64,000 nt of DNA from Orrella daihaiensis (GTDB lineage Bacteria > Pseudomonadota > Gammaproteobacteria > Burkholderiales > Burkholderiaceae_B). The stretch lies in the NCBI RefSeq assembly GCF_022811525.1, contig NZ_CP063982.1, positions 2,294,001-2,358,000 of the forward strand. The letters run 5' to 3'. The position numbers and the translations under genes were made by a program. The notes below the pieces were generated by a model. The model worked only from the letters and a program-made list of their open reading frames with translations. It was not told the origin of the DNA and did no database searches. This document shows positions 42,817 through 51,605 of the stretch, in pieces (positions within the stretch are counted from its first letter, which is position 1; every line of letters starts with the position of its first letter).

Positions 42817-43555
42817 AGCCAGCGACATCGACTTGCTCAGCGCGCGCTGTCGGTTCCACCCCTACTTCATCCCAAGGCATTAATGCAGCCCAGTCACCTA
42901 ATGCTCGTCTGAGCATTTTTCGGCGTTGGGCAAATGCCCGCTGTACCAAAGCACCAAATAAAACCGTATCGTGTGCGCGGACTCGATCATCCGCAAGCGG
43001 AATCATACGCACGACTGCAGACACTACCTTGGGAGCCGGTTCAAACGCCGTTGGTGGCACATCGAACAATTTCTCCATTCGATAGCGATACTGCAACATG
43101 ACGGATAACCGACCGTAGTCCGAATCATCGACGCCAGCCACCATACGCTCAACCACTTCCTTTTGCAGCATAAAGTGTTGATCACGAACGTAATCAGCCA
43201 CTTGCATGCAAGCAAATAATAGAGGCGTTGAAATGTTGTAGGGTAAGTTACCTACAAGCCGAAGGTCATTACCAAACTGCGCAAAATCGACCTCTAGCGC
43301 ATCAGCCTCTGTAACCGTGAGTCGTTCACCAGGAAAAGTAAGTCGCAGCCGTGCCGCCAGGTCGCGATCAATCTCAACGGCGCTCAAGTGCTTAAGGTGC
43401 GCCAGCAAAGGCCCTGTCAGCGCCGACAACCCAGGCCCTATTTCGACCATATTGTCCTCTGGCTGCGGATCAATTGCCCGAACGATCTGCTCGATGACGC
43501 CCGCGTCAGTCAAAAAATTCTGGCCAAACCGCTGTCGCGCTCTATGTTGCGTCAC
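42758..43555 (-). CDS. rsmA: 16S rRNA (adenine1518-N6/adenine1519-N6)-dimethyltransferase
   Basis: KsgA/RsmA, which dimethylates two adenines near the 16S rRNA 3' end late in 30S assembly. The 265 residues carry RQRFGQNFLTD, the SAM motif VEIGPGLSALTGPLL, and the catalytic NLPYNISTPLL. The start is GTG 43555, overlapping the surA stop (GTGA), so it is coupled to surA. The 3' end overlaps glycerate kinase by 59 bp, antisense. Confidence 0.96.
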   Translation of the reverse strand: MTQHRARQRFGQNFLTDAGVIEQIVRAIDPQPEDNMVEIGPGLSALTGPLLAHLKHLSAVEIDRDLAARLRLTFPGERLTVTEADALEVDFAQFGNDLRLVGNLPYNISTPLLFACMQVADYVRDQHFMLQKEVVERMVAGVDDSDYGRLSVMLQYRYRMEKLFDVPPTAFEPAPKVVSAVVRMIPLADDRVRAHDTVLFGALVQRAFAQRRKMLRRALGDWAALMPWDEVGVEPTARAEQVDVAGFIRMSDALSARGLPLAKGA

Positions 43556-45006
43556 TGCTCGGTTTGCCTGAACATGCGATTATCGATAAACGCGACATTA
43601 CGCATCTGTTGCAGCCAAGCTTCGAACTGTGCACGCGCCCGTCGCTCATACAATTCCTGCCGAGCCATATTGCGCCGATACTGCTCAGCCATATCCTGGC
43701 TACGCCTTTGCTCAACCACTATCAAGTGCCAACCAAATGGTGACTTTACGGGCTCACTGATTTCACCAGGATCCAAACTATCCATCGCACGCTCAAACTC
43801 AGGCACTGTCTCACCGGGATTGAGCCAACCAAGATCGCCTCCCAAAGGTGCCGAATTATCCTCAGACACCACACGGGCCACGTCTTCAAAACTCTCGCCA
43901 CCTTGCACAATCCGACTTCGAGCGTTAAGCAAGCGCTGTTTGGCTTGATCATCACTCATGACAGTGGAGGTTTTAATCAGGATATGTCGTGCCTTAGTCT
44001 GTTGGACCATCATCGGACCGGTAGGCTCCTTCGGTTGCGCCTGTTGCGGTGGCGGCGGCGGTGTTGCGGGTTGCCCCCCGGCACGTCCTGTCACTTGCAG
44101 AATATGGAAACCGGCTGGACTTCGTATCACCCCAGAAATCTGCCCAGGCTGAAGATTACGTGCAACTCTCAAGAAGATTTCAGGCCAACCACTAGCTGGT
44201 CTAACACCTAAATCACCACCACGTGAAGCCTCGGCACCGTCTGACACCTCAATAGCTAAGTCCGAAAACTTCTCGCCACTTCTAAGGCGAGCCCGAATGC
44301 CATCTATCTTCTTGCGCAGCTCTGCAACTTGCGCTTCGCTAGCGGATTCAGGAACGCTCACAAAAATCTGGGAAATCTGCAAAACAAGCGGCTGAGCTGG
44401 TCGGGGCTTGGGTGGCGGTGGCGGTGGTGGTGGCGGCGGCTCTAATCCGCTAGCCTTGCGGGCCTCTCGTTCTTTCAGAAACGCATCGACATCTGCATCA
44501 CTGACTCGAACCGTCATGTCTGCCATGCGTTGGCGAACCATATCAAACAGAATTTGCCGCCTGAGCGTATCCTCGTAATCCTCCCAATCAAGACCGATCC
44601 GGCTAACTTGAGCGCGCAACTGCGCAACCGACAAACCGTTGCGCTGCGCCACTCGCTCAAGCGCACGCTCTAAGTCTCGGTCTGTGACACGTAAGCCCAT
44701 GGACTCAGCCTCCTGTGCCACAACTGTTTGCGTGATAAGTTCATCAAGGGCTCCCTTTAGCATTTCGTTCTGCGGCGGGACCGGCAGACGTTGAGCCCGA
44801 AGCTCTCCGGCCAATTCTTTGGCACGCTCCTCGACTTGCAAAACAGTAATCACTTCTTTATTGACGACGGCAGCAATGCCATCGACTGGGCGCTCAGCCT
44901 GCACGGCTTGGGGTTGACTACCACGCAACCCCTGTGCGGACGCACCGGTCACAGCCGCAAAACACAGCATCGCAGCAAACCACCCACGCGCTTTAACTTT
45001 CATCAT
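43552..45006 (-). CDS. surA: periplasmic chaperone and peptidyl-prolyl isomerase SurA
   Basis: Helps fold outer-membrane beta-barrels, including LptD. The 484 residues have a signal peptide (FAAMLCFAAVTGASAQ), an N-terminal chaperone domain starting VDGIAAVVNKEVITVLQVEE, and two parvulin domains (ISQIFVSVPESASEAQ with GGDLGVRPASGWPEIF; ARHILIKTSTVMSDDQ with GGDLGWLNPGETVPEF). Two proline-rich linkers stand out: ten consecutive prolines before the first parvulin domain and five between the two domains. The start ATG 45006 overlaps the lptD stop (TAATG), with AAGG 8 bp upstream. Confidence 0.96.
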   Translation of the reverse strand: MMKVKARGWFAAMLCFAAVTGASAQGLRGSQPQAVQAERPVDGIAAVVNKEVITVLQVEERAKELAGELRAQRLPVPPQNEMLKGALDELITQTVVAQEAESMGLRVTDRDLERALERVAQRNGLSVAQLRAQVSRIGLDWEDYEDTLRRQILFDMVRQRMADMTVRVSDADVDAFLKEREARKASGLEPPPPPPPPPPKPRPAQPLVLQISQIFVSVPESASEAQVAELRKKIDGIRARLRSGEKFSDLAIEVSDGAEASRGGDLGVRPASGWPEIFLRVARNLQPGQISGVIRSPAGFHILQVTGRAGGQPATPPPPPQQAQPKEPTGPMMVQQTKARHILIKTSTVMSDDQAKQRLLNARSRIVQGGESFEDVARVVSEDNSAPLGGDLGWLNPGETVPEFERAMDSLDPGEISEPVKSPFGWHLIVVEQRRSQDMAEQYRRNMARQELYERRARAQFEAWLQQMRNVAFIDNRMFRQTEQ

Positions 45007-47375
45007 TACTCATACCTTTCAAACTTGCCCACCGGTGCCACAGTCGGTGTGATGTTCTGATAGTCTGGAATGCTTCGCCCCAATAAACTCAAAGGATCTT
45101 GTCCAAGAGCACCCAAGCCGGCCAGCTCGAGCTGGAAGAAAATGGCATTATTCACCTGAGTCGGGTCGATCGCATAGCGCTGATACACCACACGAGCTGC
45201 CCAGCAGCAGTCACCACGGTACTCCAATCCAGCAATGGCCTGCGTTACCCTGGGGTAAATTTGTTCTTGCGGCTCGTTCAGTAAAGAATAATCGACACGA
45301 CCGACCGAATAAAGCTGTGAAGTCAGTGGCCATTGGAACGATACACTAACCTGATCCTGCCCCTGCGGTTGATAAAGACCAGTGGGATTACGCTGGAAGC
45401 GATAAGACGCGGTAATCGCAGCGGCCCGCTTGGGGTTAAACCGTGCCACGATCTGAGCTCGGTCCCAACTATTATCGTATGGGTTGTATTGCAAATCGAG
45501 CGTGGTACTTAATGTGTCGGTCAAGTTAGCTGCCGCACTGATCAAGTACTCAGACTCGACATTGGTGCGCGGCACTTCGCCGGGCAGAGTAACCCGCTGA
45601 TCCTCAAAGTAGAATCGTTGACCAACCGCAAAGAAAGCACGCTCTTGACCAGTAACCGCATGTAGGTATCTGGATCCGAGCGCAACCGTAAGTTGGTTGG
45701 CGTTGGCGATGCGATCCCAGCCGCCTGTGTAGATGTTTTCTTGGAAAGCCTGCGAAAAACTGAAATCTGACAGCGTAGTGTCGTAGACAGGAAAATTTGA
45801 CTGGTCTCGGTATGGTACGTTCAGATAGTAAACCCTTGGCTCAAGAGTCTGAACCGCGTCGTGCCCAAAGAACGACGCATCACGCTCGAAAGTCATGCCA
45901 GCGTCCACCGATATGATGGGCAGCACGCGATTGTTTGACGGCTTAAACTGACTTGATGCGTCTGGCTCCCAGGTTGTTTCGTAGCGAGTCATGTGCAGAC
46001 CCGCTTTGGGCTTTATAAAAAAACCAGGTTGCACGATCGGAAATGAGATCGAAGGGTAAGACACAAAGCGCTGCCCATTTGGCCCCAGCTGCTTCCCAAA
46101 ATCATCCTTGGGCCGATCAAACCAGATCGCGCTGTTGTCCATAACGATGTCAAAGCCACCCCAGTTGTAGTGACTGCCATTAAGGGTAAGCGCTGGGACC
46201 GTGTTGTACTGCGGCGTAATATCCCCTAGGGTCTGGAAAGTTGAATAGTCGACTCGTGCGTTCCAGTATTTATTTGCCCAACCCAGCCATCCCGAGCGCG
46301 GCAGAAACGTGGTCGTGGCCTCGTTGACGGCAAGAACCGAGAAGTCCTTGAAATAATCATCATCAGACACGCCGCTGATATTCCAACCACCGAAGAAACC
46401 CGCTCCTAGATTCTGGGAGTGTTGGGTCGAATAAAACCAACGATCCCGTCCAAGCTCGCGGTCTTTTTCTAGATAAGTGCCACCGAATGTACCGGCGTAG
46501 GACTCACCGAGGTAACGGAAATCACCGCCTAGCTGTAAACCGCGTTTGCTCATGGGTCGCAACTGTACAGTTGCGTCGTAATTTGGTGCCAGATTAAGGT
46601 AATAAGGCAGCGTTACATCAAAGCCTGACTGGCTGGTGATACCAAAAGTAGGGGCTAAAAAGCCGGACTTGCGTTCTTTTCTGATGGGAAAATTCAGATA
46701 AGGTGAAGCCAGAATGGGCACCCCTTTGAAATACAGCACACTACCCCAGGCCTGACCTTCATTATCTTCATAATTAAGCTCAACCTCACTGGCGGTAATC
46801 CACCATGCAGGCTCTGGGCAAGGACATGCTGTATAGGTGACATCATCAATTGTCATCTCATTGCGGTTGGTCATCACCGCCTTACTGCCGGTACCGCTAC
46901 CCCCACTACTTAACCAAAACTCAGGCGATTCAACCTCGCCCTCATCTGAGTCAACGTTGTACCGCATGCTCGGCCCGACCACGACGTTACCATCTTGAAC
47001 GAGCCTGGCATTTATCCGGGCATCGATTTGACCTGTCCGATCGTCATAGCGCAGATAGCCAGCCGAAAGCACTGCATCAGCGCGGCGCACCACGCCCTTT
47101 CCTTGTATGATCAGCTCGCCCTCAGGATTGGCTGTCATCTCCTCGCCACCGAGATACATCGGCATTTCATCTTCGGTTGCGCGGTTAGGCATTAACGCCG
47201 GGGACACTTTCAGGCCGCGAAGGATTATCTTGCCGTCGACCGATTCCTCTGCCGGCTGACTGGCCACAGGCACACCAACGCCCGCTATTAGCGCAGCAAA
47301 TGACAGGAGCAAGGTGAATCGTTTGGACAAATCGGACACCGCTAGGAAGTCATCCCGACAAAAGAAATAAAACAC
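45006..47375 (-). CDS. lptD: LPS-assembly protein LptD
   Basis: Outer-membrane beta-barrel that with LptE inserts lipopolysaccharide into the outer leaflet. Up to 789 residues: signal peptide (RFTLLLSFAALIAGVGVPVA), an LptA-like N-terminal domain (about 80-190), and a long barrel with FLAPTFGITSQSGFDVTLPY. Two cysteine pairs match the disulphide-forming set (TACPCPEPAWW and RGDCCWAARVVYQ). The furthest start is GTG 47375; GTG 47339 gives a more classical signal peptide and may be the true start. Heads the lptD-surA-rsmA operon and is divergent from amgK. Confidence 0.95.
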   Translation of the reverse strand: MFYFFCRDDFLAVSDLSKRFTLLLSFAALIAGVGVPVASQPAEESVDGKIILRGLKVSPALMPNRATEDEMPMYLGGEEMTANPEGELIIQGKGVVRRADAVLSAGYLRYDDRTGQIDARINARLVQDGNVVVGPSMRYNVDSDEGEVESPEFWLSSGGSGTGSKAVMTNRNEMTIDDVTYTACPCPEPAWWITASEVELNYEDNEGQAWGSVLYFKGVPILASPYLNFPIRKERKSGFLAPTFGITSQSGFDVTLPYYLNLAPNYDATVQLRPMSKRGLQLGGDFRYLGESYAGTFGGTYLEKDRELGRDRWFYSTQHSQNLGAGFFGGWNISGVSDDDYFKDFSVLAVNEATTTFLPRSGWLGWANKYWNARVDYSTFQTLGDITPQYNTVPALTLNGSHYNWGGFDIVMDNSAIWFDRPKDDFGKQLGPNGQRFVSYPSISFPIVQPGFFIKPKAGLHMTRYETTWEPDASSQFKPSNNRVLPIISVDAGMTFERDASFFGHDAVQTLEPRVYYLNVPYRDQSNFPVYDTTLSDFSFSQAFQENIYTGGWDRIANANQLTVALGSRYLHAVTGQERAFFAVGQRFYFEDQRVTLPGEVPRTNVESEYLISAAANLTDTLSTTLDLQYNPYDNSWDRAQIVARFNPKRAAAITASYRFQRNPTGLYQPQGQDQVSVSFQWPLTSQLYSVGRVDYSLLNEPQEQIYPRVTQAIAGLEYRGDCCWAARVVYQRYAIDPTQVNNAIFFQLELAGLGALGQDPLSLLGRSIPDYQNITPTVAPVGKFERYE

Positions 47376-47466
47376 ATATGAAGCACCGCCCGAGCGCTAA
47401 ATAATACCGCCAGTGTGCCAGAGCATCTATTATAGAGATGCCATCACAATTCAGTAGCAAAGGATC

Positions 47467-48513
47467 ATGGACCCCCAAACACCGAAGATTACCCGCTCAC
47501 AAACGCTACAGCATTGGCTTAGCAGTCTGCCCAACACACTCGGTTTGGTACTTGACAGCATGACCCCCGCCTCTAGCGACGCTAGTTTTAGAAGGTATTT
47601 CCGCATCGAAGCGAGCGAACAATCCTTGATTATTATGGATGCGCCTCCTCCCCAAGAAAATTGCGCCCCCTTCTTAGACATCACCCACAGACTCTCAGAG
47701 GCAGGTGTCACCGTACCGCAGATCTTGGCACACGACTTAGCCCAAGGTTTCATGCTGCTGACAGATCTTGGACATCGGACATATTACGATCGAATTCAAG
47801 CTGGCTTGTCAGACAGCGAATTACAAACACTGTATCGACAATCCTTAGACATGTTGGTCAAACTTCAGCGAGCTCGCCACGCGGGTCTGCCAATATTTGA
47901 TGAAACGCGATTGATCACAGAATTGCAGCTTTTTATTCAGTGGTTTGTCCAAACGCATCACCAAACAGAACTAGATGACAAGGAACAAGAGCAACTTCAG
48001 CAGATCTTCGGGATCTTAGCTAAGACCATGGCTGCTGAGCCGCGGGTGCTGGTGCACCGGGATTTTCATAGTCCAAATCTGATGGCCTGTGAACCAGAGT
48101 CTGGCCTGGCTAACCCGGGAATTCTTGATTATCAAGACGCGCTGCTTGGTCCGGTGAGCTATGACATCGCATCGCTGGTATTTGATGCGCGCACGACCTG
48201 GGAGGAGCCGCAACAGCTAGACTGGGCTATCCGCTACTGGGAGAAAGCCAAAAACATCGGGCTGCCCCTACCAACGGACTTTGCACAGTTTCATCAACAA
48301 TATGAGTGGTCTGGCTTACAGCGAAACCTGCGTATTCTTGGCGTTTTTGCCCGATTACACCACCGGGATGAAAAATCGCACTACCTCGCACATATCCCAC
48401 GTGTTCTGCAATACGTGCGACAAGTGGCAGGACGCTATCAGCCTTTTGTTCCGCTGATGCGCCTACTGGACCGTTTGCAAGGCATTGAACCGCAAGTAAA
48501 GCTGACGTTTTGA
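47467..48513 (+). CDS. amgK: N-acetylmuramate/N-acetylglucosamine kinase AmgK
   Basis: Anomeric sugar kinase of the cell-wall recycling bypass that turns MurNAc into MurNAc-1-phosphate, skipping de novo MurA and so affecting fosfomycin sensitivity. The 348 residues belong to the aminoglycoside phosphotransferase fold: SDASFRRYFRIEASEQSLII, catalytic LVHRDFHSPNLM and metal-binding GILDYQDALLGPVSYDIASL. The identification is strengthened by murU directly downstream and the divergent lptD, the same arrangement as in Pseudomonas. ATG 47467 follows AAAGGATC. Confidence 0.93.
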   Translation: MDPQTPKITRSQTLQHWLSSLPNTLGLVLDSMTPASSDASFRRYFRIEASEQSLIIMDAPPPQENCAPFLDITHRLSEAGVTVPQILAHDLAQGFMLLTDLGHRTYYDRIQAGLSDSELQTLYRQSLDMLVKLQRARHAGLPIFDETRLITELQLFIQWFVQTHHQTELDDKEQEQLQQIFGILAKTMAAEPRVLVHRDFHSPNLMACEPESGLANPGILDYQDALLGPVSYDIASLVFDARTTWEEPQQLDWAIRYWEKAKNIGLPLPTDFAQFHQQYEWSGLQRNLRILGVFARLHHRDEKSHYLAHIPRVLQYVRQVAGRYQPFVPLMRLLDRLQGIEPQVKLTF

Positions 48514-48515
48514 CC

Positions 48516-49205
48516 ATGAAAGCGATGATACTCGCCGCTGGCCGTGGACAACGCATGCGGCCGCTCACGGACCACACCCCCAAACCCCTGCTACCGGTTC
48601 GGGGACATCCGTTGATTGTCTGGCACTTACGGCGACTGGCGGCAGCTGGCTTTAAGGAAGTTGTCATCAATCACGCCTGGCTGGGCGAACAAATTCAAAG
48701 CACTCTTGGCACTGGCAGCCAATGGGGTGTCAATATTCGATATTCACCTGAGTCACCCGCACTCGAGACAGCCGGCGGCATCGCACGTGCTCTACCGCTC
48801 TTAGGTCCAAACCCCTTCTTGGTCATCAATGGTGATATCTGGTGTGATTGGTCGTTACAAAACGCTAAGCATATTGCAGATGATCTACAGCGTGCTGCCA
48901 ACCTCATGGCACACTTGGTCTTGGTTGATAATCCCGCCCATAATCCCAAGGGTGACTTTGGGTTGTCGCAATCCTCTTTGGCTGTCACAGGGGGTGAGAC
49001 TAACCTTACCTTCTCGGGCATTGGAATTTATAAGCCCGCACTGTTCGAATCACTTGACCCGAACACCCCCGCACCGCTGGCACCGTTGTTGCGGCAAAGC
49101 ATGGCAAGATTATCTGTCAGCGCAGAGCACTATGAAGGGAACTGGCTAGATATCGGTACACCCGAGCGTCTTGAGATGCTGAATAAGCTCTTAGCCGACC
49201 ATTAA
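48516..49205 (+). CDS. murU: N-acetylmuramate alpha-1-phosphate uridylyltransferase MurU
   Basis: Nucleotidyltransferase making UDP-MurNAc from MurNAc-1-P after AmgK. The 229 residues start MKAMILAAGRGQRMRPLTDH, the NTP_transferase signature, then KPLLPVRGHPLIVWHL, ALETAGGIARALPLLGPNPF, VINGDIWCDW and the end YEGNWLDIGTPERLEML. ATG 48516 is 2 bp after the amgK stop; a TTG at 48510 is also in frame. Confidence 0.94.
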   Translation: MKAMILAAGRGQRMRPLTDHTPKPLLPVRGHPLIVWHLRRLAAAGFKEVVINHAWLGEQIQSTLGTGSQWGVNIRYSPESPALETAGGIARALPLLGPNPFLVINGDIWCDWSLQNAKHIADDLQRAANLMAHLVLVDNPAHNPKGDFGLSQSSLAVTGGETNLTFSGIGIYKPALFESLDPNTPAPLAPLLRQSMARLSVSAEHYEGNWLDIGTPERLEMLNKLLADH

Positions 49206-49329
49206 TTTGCAACCACCTGTGACAGTGCTTTGGGTGAAGAACAGCACCTGAGTTATCCTACGGGGGTTCACTTGATGCTTTGCCTGCTGTATGTGGCGAG
49301 ATCAACCAAAAACGTAAGGAATTTAAGGC

Positions 49330-50061
49330 ATGGGTTTGTTTGGACGTTCACGTCGCCAGGTTTTTAAACCATCACCCTATGACACTCGCCGGCGTGGCCG
49401 AAAGTTGCCACGCTGGTTTATTTTGCTGATTGTAGGAATCCTGGTTGGTAGTGGCGGCACTTTAATCTTGCAGTCTAGCTACGGCCCCAAGCGGCTGACC
49501 GTGCTTGAATCACAAAAACTAACTGATGACCTAGCGGCGCTATCACTGGAGCGTCAACAGCTGCAAGCCGATCTGACCGAGTTAAAGCGTCAACTCGAGG
49601 CCAGCAAGTCCGGGGCAGATAAAACAATCACTGAATTGCGTGCGGAGGTTCTCAGGCTAAACGAACGCATGCAGCCATTACGAGACGAAGTCGGGCTCTT
49701 TACCAAAGCATTAACGGCTGGCGTCAAATTTGATCCAATCGGAATCACTGGCGCAAGTTTTGAGCAGGCATCCGGCAGCGACAAACTTCAGTACCAGGTA
49801 GTGCTCGTTCAAGAAGATGATCAGCAACCTGCTTACGACGGTCGCATTGAGGTTACGTTCGAAGGCCGTTACGCCAATGGCAGAGCCGGATCAGTCAAAG
49901 CACTGGTGATTCCCTTCACGCTCAAACACTATCAGCATCTAAACGGCACCATCGACATGCCTAATTCGTTACAGGCAGTTCGTGCCACACTGCGAATCTA
50001 CCAAGCTGACGGCAAAAGAGCATTGTCTTACCGAACCTATCAGGTTGAGCGCCCCAGATGA
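49330..50061 (+). CDS. DUF6776-like inner-membrane coiled-coil protein
   Basis: Function unknown. The 243 residues have a basic N-terminus, one membrane span (WFILLIVGILVGSGGTLIL, about 29-47), a coiled coil (about 58-120: LAALSLERQQLQADLTELKR) and a C-terminal beta domain (FDPIGITGASFEQASGSDKL). This layout matches a family kept in Burkholderiales and Pseudomonas as a single-pass periplasmic-facing protein. ATG 49330 follows AAGGAATTTAAGGC. The 124-bp gap after murU shows no terminator and no strong promoter. Confidence 0.8.
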   Translation: MGLFGRSRRQVFKPSPYDTRRRGRKLPRWFILLIVGILVGSGGTLILQSSYGPKRLTVLESQKLTDDLAALSLERQQLQADLTELKRQLEASKSGADKTITELRAEVLRLNERMQPLRDEVGLFTKALTAGVKFDPIGITGASFEQASGSDKLQYQVVLVQEDDQQPAYDGRIEVTFEGRYANGRAGSVKALVIPFTLKHYQHLNGTIDMPNSLQAVRATLRIYQADGKRALSYRTYQVERPR

Positions 50062-50086
50062 TCTGACGCAGCTGCCTTATCTACAC

Positions 50087-50869
50087 TCAGACTGCTGTGG
50101 TGCCACCGTCAACTCGGATTGATGCGCCAGTGATGTAAGACGACGCATCACTTGCCAAAAACACAATGGCACCCATCAGGTCAGCAGGTTGCCCAATACG
50201 ATCGAGCGCAGATTTGGAAGCGAACATCTCGCGCACGCCCGGCTCAGCTAATCGGGCTTTGGTCATATCGGTTTCAATCATGGAAGGGGCAATCGTATTG
50301 ACACGAATCCCATGACGACCCACCTCCCAAGCCAGTGACTTGGTGTAGCCCTCTACCCCGTGCTTGGCAGCGCTATACAAAGCACGTTCAGGCGCGCCGA
50401 TGTGGCCATATTGTGACGACAGGTTGATGATGCTGCCTGGTTGTCCTGCAGCAACCAGCCCGTCGATCACTGCCTGAGACACCAGCATGCTGGAGGTCAC
50501 ATTCAGGGCGAGCACCGCTTCCATATCATTGGCCGACATGTCCCGTAACAATCCCGGGCGATTGCCTCCAGCATTGTTGACCAGCACATGTATCGCGCCC
50601 AATGCTGGCACCGCGGTACTTACAGCGACTGGATCAGTCACATCCAAAGCCATCGCACTCACCACTAACCCATGCCTGCCCAGCAGCTCGCACGCCTGAT
50701 CGAGTCCTGTTTTATCGCGAGCCGCGATGGTCACATTCGCACCTGCATTGGCAAGCGCGAAGGCAGCGGCAAGACCAATCCCCCGACTGCCACCAGTTAC
50801 AAGCGCACGCTTGCCATCCAATCTGAATTCCGGCGCTTTCATAAGCACTTCAGTCGCGCTGCTGCTCAT
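50087..50869 (-). CDS. SDR family oxidoreductase
   Basis: Classical short-chain dehydrogenase of 260 residues, in the 3-oxoacyl-ACP reductase/gluconate 5-dehydrogenase group: VTGGSRGIGLAAAFALANAG, VNNAGGNRPGLLRDMSANDM, catalytic SSQYGHIGAPERALYSAAKH, and the end ITGASIRVDGGTTAV. It is the last gene of a three-gene operon with an RraA-like aldolase and a DHDPS-family protein, and its ATG overlaps the RraA stop (ATGA). The context suggests oxidation or reduction of a sugar acid or keto acid; the substrate is not known. Confidence 0.9.
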   Translation of the reverse strand: MSSSATEVLMKAPEFRLDGKRALVTGGSRGIGLAAAFALANAGANVTIAARDKTGLDQACELLGRHGLVVSAMALDVTDPVAVSTAVPALGAIHVLVNNAGGNRPGLLRDMSANDMEAVLALNVTSSMLVSQAVIDGLVAAGQPGSIINLSSQYGHIGAPERALYSAAKHGVEGYTKSLAWEVGRHGIRVNTIAPSMIETDMTKARLAEPGVREMFASKSALDRIGQPADLMGAIVFLASDASSYITGASIRVDGGTTAV

Positions 50870-51591
50870 GATTGCCCTGTCTCTTTACGGTAACGCAGCA
50901 AATTCTCTTCGTTAGGTGGATACAGTCCCGGCAATGACTCGCCATCCTCAATACGCCCCATAATCCAACCCTCGAGCCGTTCCTGTTCAACCGACTGAGA
51001 CACTACCTCGTGAAGCAGCGCTGCTGGTATCAATACTGCCCCATCCTGATCAACCACCACCACATCACCGGGAAATACTGCCACGCCACCACAGCCAATT
51101 GGCTGCTGCCATGCGACAAATGTCAGACCTGCCACCGAGGGTGGCGCTGCCGCACCTTGACACCAAACTGGCAAGCCAGAATCAAGCACACCCTCTAGAT
51201 CGCGGACCACGCCATCAGTCACTAGCGCTGCTACACCTCGTTTGGCCATGCGGGCACACAGAATATCCCCAAAGATGCCCGCATCAAGTACACCCAAGGC
51301 ATCCACGACAGCAATGCAGCCCTCGGGCATGGCTTCAATGGCAGTGCGTGTCGAGATTGGCGAGGACCAGGATGCTGGCGTTGCGAGATCCTCCCGAGCA
51401 GGTACGAATCGCAGGGTAAAAGCGCGGCCAACTATGCGCGGTTGACCAGCTCGCAGTGGCTTAGTGCCACGCATCCAGACATTTCGCAGGCCTTTTTTTA
51501 GTAGCACAGTGGTCAAAGTTGCGGTTGAAATGCCTGCCAGTGTCTCGCGAATATCTGGCGGCAAGCTCATGTCTACTGAACTATCGGTCAT
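50866..51591 (-). CDS. RraA family protein (HMG aldolase-like)
   Basis: 241 residues of the RraA/4-hydroxy-4-methyl-2-oxoglutarate aldolase fold. The metal and substrate motif is clear in FGDILCARMAKRGVAALVTD followed by GVVRDLEGV, and VAVFPGDVVVVDQDGAVLIP is typical of the family. The intact catalytic motif argues for an aldolase, decarboxylase or dehydratase acting on a keto acid rather than the RNase E inhibitor. ATG 51591 follows AGGAACTAAACC. It lies 14 bp after the DHDPS-like gene and is coupled to the SDR. Confidence 0.9.
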   Translation of the reverse strand: MTDSSVDMSLPPDIRETLAGISTATLTTVLLKKGLRNVWMRGTKPLRAGQPRIVGRAFTLRFVPAREDLATPASWSSPISTRTAIEAMPEGCIAVVDALGVLDAGIFGDILCARMAKRGVAALVTDGVVRDLEGVLDSGLPVWCQGAAAPPSVAGLTFVAWQQPIGCGGVAVFPGDVVVVDQDGAVLIPAALLHEVVSQSVEQERLEGWIMGRIEDGESLPGLYPPNEENLLRYRKETGQS

Positions 51592-51605
51592 GGTTTAGTT
51601 CCTGG

